From a virus: a stretch of 35,607 nucleotides of DNA. The stretch is from the IMG/VR virus record IMGVR_UViG_3300035698_013372, positions 1 to 35,607 of that record; one strand, 5' to 3'. The position numbers were made by a program, and so were the translations under genes. Below the pieces are notes generated by a model that saw nothing but the letters and a program-made list of their open reading frames with translations, was not told the origin of the DNA and did not search any database. This document shows positions 28,222 to 35,607 of the stretch, piece after piece (the first letter of the stretch is position 1; each line of letters starts with the position of its first letter).

Positions 28222-30644
28222 AAATAGACGGTATGGTTAAAGGAATATGTAGTTTGGTTATATTACTTTTTTTATCGACTATAATTATTGCATGGACACC
28301 ACAAGGTAATATTGATTTAAGAAATTATTATACAATTATTAATGGAACAAATATTAGTGCAACTGCATTTTATCAAAATGGTAATTTAGTATTAGATAAT
28401 ACATCTTCAACAGCAGATGGAAACTATTCAAGTTTTGCAAATTTTTCATTTTATTCAGATACTGCTACTACTTGGGATGGTGAAACCAGCCAAGCTAACT
28501 TGAATGTTAATTATTCAAATACTACAAAATATTGGGGAATATTTGAATTTGCTTCTGATTTAAATAATTATATACTTTTAAATTGGTTAAATATTACTGG
28601 CAGACCTACATTTTTATCTAATTTTACTGATGATTTAGGTGATAGAGGATATGATAGTTTATCTAATTTTACTGATGATTTAGGTGATAGAGGATATGAT
28701 AGTTTATCTAATTTTACTGATGATTTAGGTGATAGAGGATATGATAGTTTATCTAATTTTACAAATAATATTGATTTAATAAATAGCTCTTATGGAAATG
28801 CCACATATCTTAGAGTAGCAGTTGAAGCATTATCAAGTGCTGACGATTACCTCTCCGTCAATTCTTCAACTGGCGATGTTCAGATAGATTTCAATGAGAC
28901 CAAATTAGAAGTAACATATTATAATGCTAGTTCTACTTATGTTGTGACTGGGACTGGTGCAGGGACTTTAGCGAACATTCAAGAGTATGATATTATACCT
29001 TATAATGTTACTGAGACAAATTCAGATTTTGAATTAATAGTTAATTTCACAGGGATAACAGAGTTCACCACACTTTTAGTAAGGCATAAAACTGATACTG
29101 ATGCAGGACATATTGCTGCAATTCAAATATGGGATTATAATTCTTCATCTTGGGAGGGGTATGGTCATTTAACTGAATCAATTACCTATGATATGAAAAC
29201 TTTAGGTGTTTATGATTCAAGTGACCATGTAAATGGAGGGGTTGTCCAGGTAAGATTTTATCAAGATGAACGTCCACCAAATACAGCCCATGTCCATCAG
29301 TTTGATTGGGTGGAGTTAAGTAAAGGTTTTGGGACACCAGTTGGTCAAGAGATAGATCCCTTATCAGTTCATAGCAATGGGAATACTCCATTGACAGGTA
29401 ATTGGGATGCAAAAAAGAATATTACTGCTGATACTTTTTTAGGAGATTGGAATGGTTCTATTAAATATAGATTAGAAAATTGGGATAACTTTACAGGAAT
29501 ACCAACTGCTACACCAGCAGACGGTGATACTTTAAATTTTAGTACAAGTAATCAAATATATAATTGGGTTATAGGATTAAGTTATTTTGATAATATAAAT
29601 AATTTTACTGGAACTTTATCAGATGGACAATTATGTTCATATGATGGAACAACAGGAAGAATTAATTGTACTTCTGCTGGAGGAAGTGCTGGAAATGCTT
29701 GGAGTGATGCAGTAAATTCAAATATAATACCTGATAATCCAAATATTTATAGTTTAGGTAATAGTACATTACCATTTAAAGATGGTTATTTTAATGGAAC
29801 AGTAACATCTACTACAGGATTTACAGGAGATCTTACAGGAACAGCAAGCACAGCTACATTATGGGCTAGTGTATCATCATTACAAAGTAAATGGTTTTCA
29901 GACGTTGGTAATATATTAACATTTGATGAACCTGAATTTAATGAATCTATTGAAGCTTATGGATATACTAATTTAACATTAGCAGATGTTCTTGCTGGTA
30001 TAGGTAATTGGACTGCTGCTGATAACAGTGCTATTTGGAATAGTGCATTTACTAATATAATTAATTTTACTGGAACATTAACTGATAATAAATTATGCAT
30101 TTATGATGCAACAACTGGATATGTTAATTGCACATATACAGATAAAGATACTAACCTTACAGGTGCTGATGTTGCAGGATTTGTTGGTAATTGGACTGCT
30201 GCTGATAACAGTGCTGTTTGGAATAGTGCATTTACTAATATAATTAATTTTACTGGAACATTAACTGATAATAAATTATGCATTTATGATGCAACAACTG
30301 GATATGTTAATTGCACATATACAGATCAAGATACAACATATTCAGATGGTAATGGAATTAGCGAATCAAGTGAAGTGTTTAGTGTAGCAGGTGGTGACGG
30401 TTTAACTCAAGAAGCAAGTGGATTAAAAGTTACTGCTGATGGTATAGGTGACACTCAACTTGAATATAATACTGGACAACCTTTAACAATTACAAGTGAT
30501 GTAGTTCATGATAATTTAAATATATCAACAAACTTAGTAGTTGATAATATATTGTTTGAAGATGATATAACAAATCACAAAATGTATGATAATTCAACTT
30601 GTATAATTTTGGAGAGCAATACAGTAACACAAATATGGTGTTAA
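28218..30644 (+). CDS. Giant signal-bearing surface/fibre protein (808 residues)
   Basis: The N-terminus has a basic segment and hydrophobic run (VKGICSLVILLFLSTIIIAW, residues 7-26), a signal peptide or anchor. The ectodomain is dense in N-x-S/T (NFT, NWT, NVT, NGT). Three exact 15-residue repeats LSNFTDDLGDRGYDS lie at residues 133-177. A compositionally distinct beta domain occupies about 200-395 (ITEFTTLLVRHKTDTDAGHI, VVQVRFYQDERPP), and a 61-residue repeat (GNWTAADNSAIWNSAFTNII) occurs twice near 596 and 657. The end resembles a fibre tip (TSDVVHDNLNISTNLVVDNI). Coupled by ATGA to the HeH gene, and 1 base before the next giant gene. It could be a fibre or an exported host-surface protein. 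Confidence 0.7.
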   Translation: MKIDGMVKGICSLVILLFLSTIIIAWTPQGNIDLRNYYTIINGTNISATAFYQNGNLVLDNTSSTADGNYSSFANFSFYSDTATTWDGETSQANLNVNYSNTTKYWGIFEFASDLNNYILLNWLNITGRPTFLSNFTDDLGDRGYDSLSNFTDDLGDRGYDSLSNFTDDLGDRGYDSLSNFTNNIDLINSSYGNATYLRVAVEALSSADDYLSVNSSTGDVQIDFNETKLEVTYYNASSTYVVTGTGAGTLANIQEYDIIPYNVTETNSDFELIVNFTGITEFTTLLVRHKTDTDAGHIAAIQIWDYNSSSWEGYGHLTESITYDMKTLGVYDSSDHVNGGVVQVRFYQDERPPNTAHVHQFDWVELSKGFGTPVGQEIDPLSVHSNGNTPLTGNWDAKKNITADTFLGDWNGSIKYRLENWDNFTGIPTATPADGDTLNFSTSNQIYNWVIGLSYFDNINNFTGTLSDGQLCSYDGTTGRINCTSAGGSAGNAWSDAVNSNIIPDNPNIYSLGNSTLPFKDGYFNGTVTSTTGFTGDLTGTASTATLWASVSSLQSKWFSDVGNILTFDEPEFNESIEAYGYTNLTLADVLAGIGNWTAADNSAIWNSAFTNIINFTGTLTDNKLCIYDATTGYVNCTYTDKDTNLTGADVAGFVGNWTAADNSAVWNSAFTNIINFTGTLTDNKLCIYDATTGYVNCTYTDQDTTYSDGNGISESSEVFSVAGGDGLTQEASGLKVTADGIGDTQLEYNTGQPLTITSDVVHDNLNISTNLVVDNILFEDDITNHKMYDNSTCIILESNTVTQIWC
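28614..28763 (+). repeat. Exact 45-bp tandem repeat inside the fibre gene
   Basis: Three identical 45-base units (28614-28658, 28659-28703, 28704-28748) and the first 15 bases of a fourth. No synonymous change has accumulated, so the expansion is recent or kept uniform. Each unit adds 15 residues with one NFT sequon. Confidence 0.95.
30003..30327 (+). repeat. 183-bp-period repeat inside the fibre gene
   Basis: About 140 bases starting GGTAATTGGACTGCTGCTGA recur at 30186 with a period of 183 bases. Within the unit almost the only change is Ile to Val (attt to gttt). Each copy has NWT, NFT and NCT sequons. Confidence 0.9.
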
Positions 30645-30645
30645 T

Positions 30646-33600
30646 ATGGCAGGTAAGTATAAAAGAATTTATTTAGCAAGTGCAGGGATTGTCACTATTA
30701 TTGGATTGTTTAGTTTACTTTTAACATTAGGATTAGAAATAACAAGCGATGGAGATAAATATTGTGCTGGAACATTAGAAGATCCTTGTGTTTCTTATAT
30801 AACAATAAAAAATCCTACAGCAAAAAGTATATATATTTATAATAAAGAAGATATTAAATTAGATTTTTCTCCTGATATTAAAGAGTATAAACTATATGTT
30901 AAATACTATGGTAAATGGGTATATACTAATTTTACTATGGAAACAAGATTAGGTAATGTTCCTAAAGATAGAATATATATATTTGTATTTCCTCGTTATT
31001 CTACTAAAGAGTTTAAGTTAGTTGGATATAAAAATAATCCTGATGATGATATTAAATGGGGTATTGGTTTATCAAACGAATATTTAGATCCTGTTTGGTT
31101 TAGTAAAGAAAAAATAAAGAATAAAATTGAAATTGAAAATCTTAAAACTTTAATAATAGATGATGATTATAAATATAACATTAGAACAGAAGGTTATGAA
31201 AGAAAGGATAATAATAAAATTTTAAATAAAAAATTTTTATCATATAATTCATCTAAAAAACAATTATTAGTTGAGGATGCTGAATATAATGATTTACTTA
31301 AAATAAGTTTAACTTCACCTTATAATAATTATGTTAGTGAAGGAGATGATGTTAAAGTAGCAGAGTTTTTACTTGAAGATTATAATATATCATCAAATAT
31401 ATTTGATAATATATATTTCTTTGATAAAAAAAATGATTATAAAAATCATAATAGAACTTTTAATTTAAAGTATGGAACAGATTATTTAGTTGAAAGATGT
31501 GATATTGTTGATAGAAAAAATTCTTCAATGCAATATTGTATGAATGTTACTAAAACTAATTGGACGTCGTTTAACGCGTTATCTGAACTTCCACATACTA
31601 ATATATCAATAGGATTATTTACTAATACAACAATAGAAGAAAGCGTTGAATGGGTTCCTGTTATACAAGGTTTTGATATTATAGAATGGGCAGATTGGAC
31701 TGTAACAAGTGGAACCGCACATGAATTTTATAACAGTGGTATGAGAAGTAATGCAATAGCTAAAATAAATAATACACATTATTTAACTACTTTTAGTGGT
31801 AGTGGTGATAATGGATATGCTGTAGTTTTAATTGTTGATGGTGCATCTATTACAAATGGAGTGGTGAAAAATTTTGATGCAAACGATGTAGAATATAATT
31901 CATTAGCTAAAATAAATGATACATATTTTTTAAATACTTATCGTGGAGCAGGAGATGATGGTCAAGCTAAAGTTTTAATGGTTGATGGAACAACAATTAC
32001 TGATGGAACTACACATGAATTTTATAATGCTAATGTAGTTTGTAATTCAGTAATTAAAATAGATGATACTCATTATTTAAATACATTTGGTGCAAGTTCT
32101 GATTATGATGGTTATGCTGTAGTTTTAACTGTAAGTGGCAGTTCAATTTCGCATGGAACAACACATAGATTTTTTAATGGTGTTTCTAATGAATGGGAGA
32201 TAGGTAATTCATTAGCTAAAATAAATGATACACATTATTTAAATGTATTTAGAGGAGATGATGATGATGGTTATGCTGTAGTTTTAATTGTTGATGATAC
32301 AACAGTTACAAGTGGAACATTATATAAATTTGCTGATAATGGATATCAAAATTCAGTAGCTAAAATAAATAATACACATTATTTAAATACTTATCAAAGT
32401 GGAACTGGAAAAGCTATAATTTTAGTTGTTGATGGAACAACTGTTACAAATGGAACTAGCTATGTATTAAATGCTAACGCATATGAAAATTCATTAATTG
32501 AAATAGATGAAAGTCATTATTTAAATGCTTATGCAGGAAGTAGTTCTACTGGAACTGGAATTGTTTATAAGGTCGCTGGTACAACAGTAACAGCTAATAC
32601 ACCACATAGATTTACTGATGGTTATGCAAGATATAATTCATTAGCTCAAATAAATGATACATATTATATAAATTCTTATGATGATGGTGATTCTGGATAC
32701 GGTATAGTTTTAGTTGTATATATGCCTGAAGAAGAAAAACCAGTAGCAACATCAGTAACACCAACAAATAATTATATATTTAATGATACAACAGCTTTAT
32801 CTATAAATTTTACAGGTAAATGTACTGATAATGTTGATGTTGATTATTTAAAGATATATACAAATAAAACAGATAATTGGGAAGCAAGCGCAAGCACTGA
32901 TTCTCCTACTAATAATACTGAATCTACATTAGAAGTTAGTAATTGGTGGCAAAGTGGTGATTATTTATGGGCAATATGGTGTAATGATTCAAGTAATAAT
33001 ATTGGAGTTTCAGATAATAGAACTCTTACTGTTAATGTAACATCTGATGGTTCAAGTACAATTAATAATGCACAATTAAGTTTAGCATTAGATGAAACAA
33101 GTGGAACAGATGTTACTGATGATGCTGCTAATAGTTGGGATTTTACTAATGTTGGTGCAACAGTTAATGTAGCAGGAGCATTTGATGATAGTACAGCATA
33201 CAGTTTTACAACAAACGATTATTTAAACTATTCATCAGGAGATAATTTTGGTAATGCAGCATTTACAGCAGCAGTATGGATTAAACCAGATACTGTTGGT
33301 AGTAGTGATCAAAATATAATGTTTAATAATGATGATGCAGGTGTATGGGTAGGATGGGGCTTAAATATAGATGATACTGCACAAGTTAGATTCACATCTG
33401 GTGTTGCTGCTGATAAAGGTTCAACAGTTTTAAAAGTTGATGATTGGGTTTGTGTAGTTGTAGAATGGACAGATAATAAAGTTACAACTTGGGTAAATGG
33501 TAGTGTTGATTTAGCTAACGCTACTACAAATGGAATGACAACTGGTGATTTAATTATAGGAGCTAGAAGAGTTGATGCAGGATTTTTTGAAGGAGATATA

Positions 33601-35607
33601 GATCAAGTTATGTATTGGGATTATTTATTAAGTAGTGCACAAGTAGCAGAATATTGTGCTGGAGTAGATCCATATGCAGCAGTTCCAGCAGAAACACCAT
33701 CAATTAACTTCGATTTAATATATCCAGTAACAACTGATGTAAATGTTACACAAGGTGAATTTTTTAATGTTACTGTAAATGTTACTTGTTTAAGTGAAAA
33801 TTGTGGAGGAATTGATGTAAGTTTAGATCCACAAGAAGTTTTAGATTTACAAAATGAAAGTAATTATTCTAATAATAGAATTTCTACTAAAATAATATAT
33901 GAATCTGATAAAAAAGAAGATATTACAAAAGTAGAATATAGTAAAGAAATTCCAACTTTTGATAATCTTAAAGCAAGTGTTGTTTTAACAGATAAAAAAA
34001 CTATACTTACTCTCAATAAATGGGATGATGAAGTATCTTTAGATATAAGTTATACACCTAAAAAATCTTTATTTGAAATATCAGATTCTCATATTTCATT
34101 TAATAATAATAAAACTACTTATGAAACTAATAAAGAAAGAGTTGATATTTATCCTATAAATATAACTGATGAAGGTGGAATAGAATTTGATGTAATATTA
34201 AAAAGTAAACCTTCATCTAATGTTTTATTTTTTAATATTAATTCAACTGATTTAGACTTTTATTATCAACCAGAAATTCTTGAAGAGCATGAAACTTATT
34301 TACAAAATGTTTTAGATATTATTTTAGATGAAGAACCTAAAACAGTTTTAGATTTTGGTGGTGGAAGAGGAGAATTAGCAAAACAATTAATTGAAAATGG
34401 AGTAAATACAACAGTAGTTGATATTTCACAAGAAGCATATGATAATCGTGTAGTTGATGATTTTATTTTAGGAGACATTTTTGATGTATTACCTACATTA
34501 AATAATGATTCTTATGACTTAATTATTGATGTTGGAGTATTAAAATATATTGATAAAGAACGAGCTGATGAATTAATATATGAAATAAATAGAGTATCTA
34601 AAAAAAGTATTCATTTTATAGGTGAAGGAAGTTGGGCTCCAGATGATGTTGCTTATGAAAAAAGTGATTATGATTTTTGGAATTCTAAATTTATAGAGAA
34701 TGATGATGATGTAGATGTATATCAATTACATGGAAGAACTTATAGACCAGAAAATGTTGTTGGTTCTTATGCTGTTTATCATAGTTCAAAAAGAGATAAT
34801 CAATATAAAACAGGTAAAGTATTTCATATTTACAGACCTTTAATAACAGATGGTAATAATAATTCAATTTGGGGAGTATTAAATATTACAGATTCTATTT
34901 TATCAATTACAGTTGATCAGGAATGGTTAAATAATGCTATATATCCAGTTATAATAGACCCTGGATTTGGATATGCGAGTATTGGAGGAAGTACTGCTGG
35001 TTTTCCTTCAGTAGGCTCAGGCTCTGCAATTGGTTATTTATTTTCTATTTCTGAAGATGGAACAGGAGATTCAATATCCGCTTATATTATTAGAGATGGT
35101 TCTGTGGATGATTTAAATGTAACATATGGTCTTTATAACAGTTCAAATGGTTTAATAACAGATGGAACAACAGCAGAACAACAAAATGTAGGAACTTCCT
35201 TTTCTTGGGTTAAATTAAATTTTGGAACTTCACCAGATATTGCAACTGGAAATAATAGAATAACAATATTTTCTAATGCTGAAGCTCCACCACATGGTGA
35301 TCCAATTTTACAGATAAAGTATGATAGTGGAGATGCAAATCAAAGATATGAAGATACAGGACTTACATATCCTAACTTTCCTGCAACATTAGGTAGTGAT
35401 TATATAGGTACTGAAAAAGGTTCAATATATTGTAATTATTCAGTAGCAGAAGTAGGAGAAGATACAACATCACCAGTTGCAACATTAATAAATCCATCAG
35501 ATAATTATATATTTAATGATACAACAAATATAAATATAAACTTTACAAGCAAATGTACTGATAATAAAGGCGTTGACTATTTAAAGATATATACAAATAA
35601 AACAGGT
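30646..35607 (+). CDS. Giant multidomain surface protein, 1870 residues across the join, with embedded methyltransferase
   Basis: Open from ATG at 30646 to the window end (1654 codons) and continuing in frame from base 128 to 778. Order: N-terminal membrane/signal helix (YLASAGIVTIIGLFSLLLTL, residues 8-27); a beta region with CAGTLEDPC; seven repeats of NSLAKINDTHYLNTF type (about 346-692), a likely seven-bladed propeller; Ig-like domain 1 (701-802); LamG-like domain (805-1009); a beta surface domain (1019-1211); a class I methyltransferase (1212-1366); the rest of the surface domain from RPENVVGSYAVYH to IDPGFGY (1367-1443); a beta domain; Ig-like domain 2 (from 1610). Many N-x-S/T sequons suggest N-glycosylation outside the cell. 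The start follows the previous stop by one base. Confidence 0.85.
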   Translation, partial: MAGKYKRIYLASAGIVTIIGLFSLLLTLGLEITSDGDKYCAGTLEDPCVSYITIKNPTAKSIYIYNKEDIKLDFSPDIKEYKLYVKYYGKWVYTNFTMETRLGNVPKDRIYIFVFPRYSTKEFKLVGYKNNPDDDIKWGIGLSNEYLDPVWFSKEKIKNKIEIENLKTLIIDDDYKYNIRTEGYERKDNNKILNKKFLSYNSSKKQLLVEDAEYNDLLKISLTSPYNNYVSEGDDVKVAEFLLEDYNISSNIFDNIYFFDKKNDYKNHNRTFNLKYGTDYLVERCDIVDRKNSSMQYCMNVTKTNWTSFNALSELPHTNISIGLFTNTTIEESVEWVPVIQGFDIIEWADWTVTSGTAHEFYNSGMRSNAIAKINNTHYLTTFSGSGDNGYAVVLIVDGASITNGVVKNFDANDVEYNSLAKINDTYFLNTYRGAGDDGQAKVLMVDGTTITDGTTHEFYNANVVCNSVIKIDDTHYLNTFGASSDYDGYAVVLTVSGSSISHGTTHRFFNGVSNEWEIGNSLAKINDTHYLNVFRGDDDDGYAVVLIVDDTTVTSGTLYKFADNGYQNSVAKINNTHYLNTYQSGTGKAIILVVDGTTVTNGTSYVLNANAYENSLIEIDESHYLNAYAGSSSTGTGIVYKVAGTTVTANTPHRFTDGYARYNSLAQINDTYYINSYDDGDSGYGIVLVVYMPEEEKPVATSVTPTNNYIFNDTTALSINFTGKCTDNVDVDYLKIYTNKTDNWEASASTDSPTNNTESTLEVSNWWQSGDYLWAIWCNDSSNNIGVSDNRTLTVNVTSDGSSTINNAQLSLALDETSGTDVTDDAANSWDFTNVGATVNVAGAFDDSTAYSFTTNDYLNYSSGDNFGNAAFTAAVWIKPDTVGSSDQNIMFNNDDAGVWVGWGLNIDDTAQVRFTSGVAADKGSTVLKVDDWVCVVVEWTDNKVTTWVNGSVDLANATTNGMTTGDLIIGARRVDAGFFEGDIDQVMYWDYLLSSAQVAEYCAGVDPYAAVPAETPSINFDLIYPVTTDVNVTQGEFFNVTVNVTCLSENCGGIDVSLDPQEVLDLQNESNYSNNRISTKIIYESDKKEDITKVEYSKEIPTFDNLKASVVLTDKKTILTLNKWDDEVSLDISYTPKKSLFEISDSHISFNNNKTTYETNKERVDIYPINITDEGGIEFDVILKSKPSSNVLFFNINSTDLDFYYQPEILEEHETYLQNVLDIILDEEPKTVLDFGGGRGELAKQLIENGVNTTVVDISQEAYDNRVVDDFILGDIFDVLPTLNNDSYDLIIDVGVLKYIDKERADELIYEINRVSKKSIHFIGEGSWAPDDVAYEKSDYDFWNSKFIENDDDVDVYQLHGRTYRPENVVGSYAVYHSSKRDNQYKTGKVFHIYRPLITDGNNNSIWGVLNITDSILSITVDQEWLNNAIYPVIIDPGFGYASIGGSTAGFPSVGSGSAIGYLFSISEDGTGDSISAYIIRDGSVDDLNVTYGLYNSSNGLITDGTTAEQQNVGTSFSWVKLNFGTSPDIATGNNRITIFSNAEAPPHGDPILQIKYDSGDANQRYEDTGLTYPNFPATLGSDYIGTEKGSIYCNYSVAEVGEDTTSPVATLINPSDNYIFNDTTNININFTSKCTDNKGVDYLKIYTNKTG
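31681..32720 (+). other. Seven-repeat propeller-like domain
   Basis: Within the giant gene, seven copies of a roughly 45-50-residue unit: N-S/A-x-A-K-I-N/D-x-T-H/Y-Y/F-L-N-T/A-Y/F, a Gly/Asp loop, then x-A-x-V-L-x-V-D-G-T-T-x-T-x-G-T. Six of seven carry an NDT or NNT sequon or its DDT variant at the same place. Seven blades of this size fit a closed beta-propeller. Confidence 0.75.
33058..33672 (+). other. LamG/concanavalin-like domain
   Basis: Residues about 805-1009 of the giant protein match the LamG_3 style: a start LSLALDETSGTDVTDDAANS, then FTAAVWIKPD, VKVDDWVCVVVEWTDNKVTT-like strands, TWVNGS and the end GARRVDAGFFEGDIDQVMYW. Such domains bind glycans. Confidence 0.75.
34279..34743 (+). 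other. Class I SAM-methyltransferase domain inserted in a surface domain
   Basis: Residues 1212-1366 of the giant protein. Motif I is KTVLDFGGGRGELAKQL (Asp1236, glycine loop). The acidic end of strand 2 is TTVVDIS (Asp1259). Motif IV is SYDLIIDVGVLKYI (near 1291). Strand 5 is SKKSIHFIGEGSWAP. All expected Rossmann elements are in order and intact in frame. It starts right after YYQPEI and ends at RPENVVGSYAVYH, phrases that are normally close together in the surrounding family as I recall it. Confidence 0.8.
35481..35607. repeat. Right copy of 127-bp terminal direct repeat (circular junction)
   Basis: Identical to bases 1-127. It encodes the first part of Ig-like domain 2 of the giant protein. 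The paralogous Ig-like domain 1 near 32758-32880 is only about 80% identical at the DNA level, so it is not the source of this exact match. Confidence 0.9.

Noticed and set aside
34296-34478. 60-residue antisense frame opposite the methyltransferase domain
   Set aside because: Sense coding is unambiguous from methyltransferase motifs.
1-35607. tRNA or rRNA genes, or a reassigned genetic code
   Set aside because: No GTTCRA-type T-loop with flanking stems was noticed in gaps. TGA, TAA and TAG-type stops behave normally at coupled starts (ATGA, TAATG).

Overview
The window is an AT-rich tailed-virus genome (head-tail, HK97-fold capsid, Caudoviricetes-like) that appears complete. Bases 1-127 and 35481-35607 are identical, and one reading frame runs off the right end and continues in frame from base 128 to a stop at 776-778. 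The contig therefore closes into a circle (or circularly permuted map) of about 35,480 bp, and the overlap is best read as an assembly overlap. An archaeal host is most likely: the promoters look like archaeal TATA boxes (TTTATATATA) placed for leaderless or short-leader transcripts, Shine-Dalgarno sites are GGAGG/GAGGTG, transcription units end in T-tracts, and two giant surface proteins carry signal segments and many N-x-S/T sequons. Parts of those proteins resemble surface-protein domains I recall from DPANN archaea and candidate-phyla bacteria. The exact host cannot be read from the sequence.

Layout. A non-coding block of about 0.9 kb (15424-16313) separates two divergent transcription units. 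It holds a 52-bp perfect inverted repeat and at least six 16-bp iterons, and is flanked by a 37-bp perfect inverted repeat whose two arms each carry an identical outward-facing promoter. This is the probable replication origin and regulatory hub. Leftward (15353 to 10310, minus strand) runs the early unit: a duplicated-domain regulator-like protein, a small Sm/SH3-like protein, an SF3 (D5/P4-type) helicase, zinc-knuckle-like and unknown small proteins, a lipoprotein and a tiny membrane peptide. Rightward (16400 to 35607, through the join, to 10297) run packaging and virion genes: ribbon-helix-helix protein, small and large terminase, winged-helix protein, PD-(D/E)XK-like nuclease, several unknown proteins, portal fused to a MuF domain, protease with a nested scaffold start, major capsid, decoration-like proteins, two giant surface proteins, then connectors, tail terminator, tail tube, tail chaperone with a -1 frameshift, a short tape measure, tail-tip proteins, a transglutaminase-like peptidase and a holin-like protein.

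Most unusual content: (1) the 1870-residue wrap-around surface protein, with seven propeller-like repeats, two Ig-like domains, a LamG-like domain and a class I methyltransferase inserted into a loop of a surface domain; (2) two signal-bearing giant adhesins sitting between head and connector genes rather than at the tail tip; (3) the symmetric origin/promoter block; (4) a 90-bp direct repeat bracketing most of the early genes; (5) translational tricks (G/GT frameshift, nested scaffold start) in an apparently archaeal virus. No tRNA, CRISPR array, integrase or DNA polymerase was recognised.
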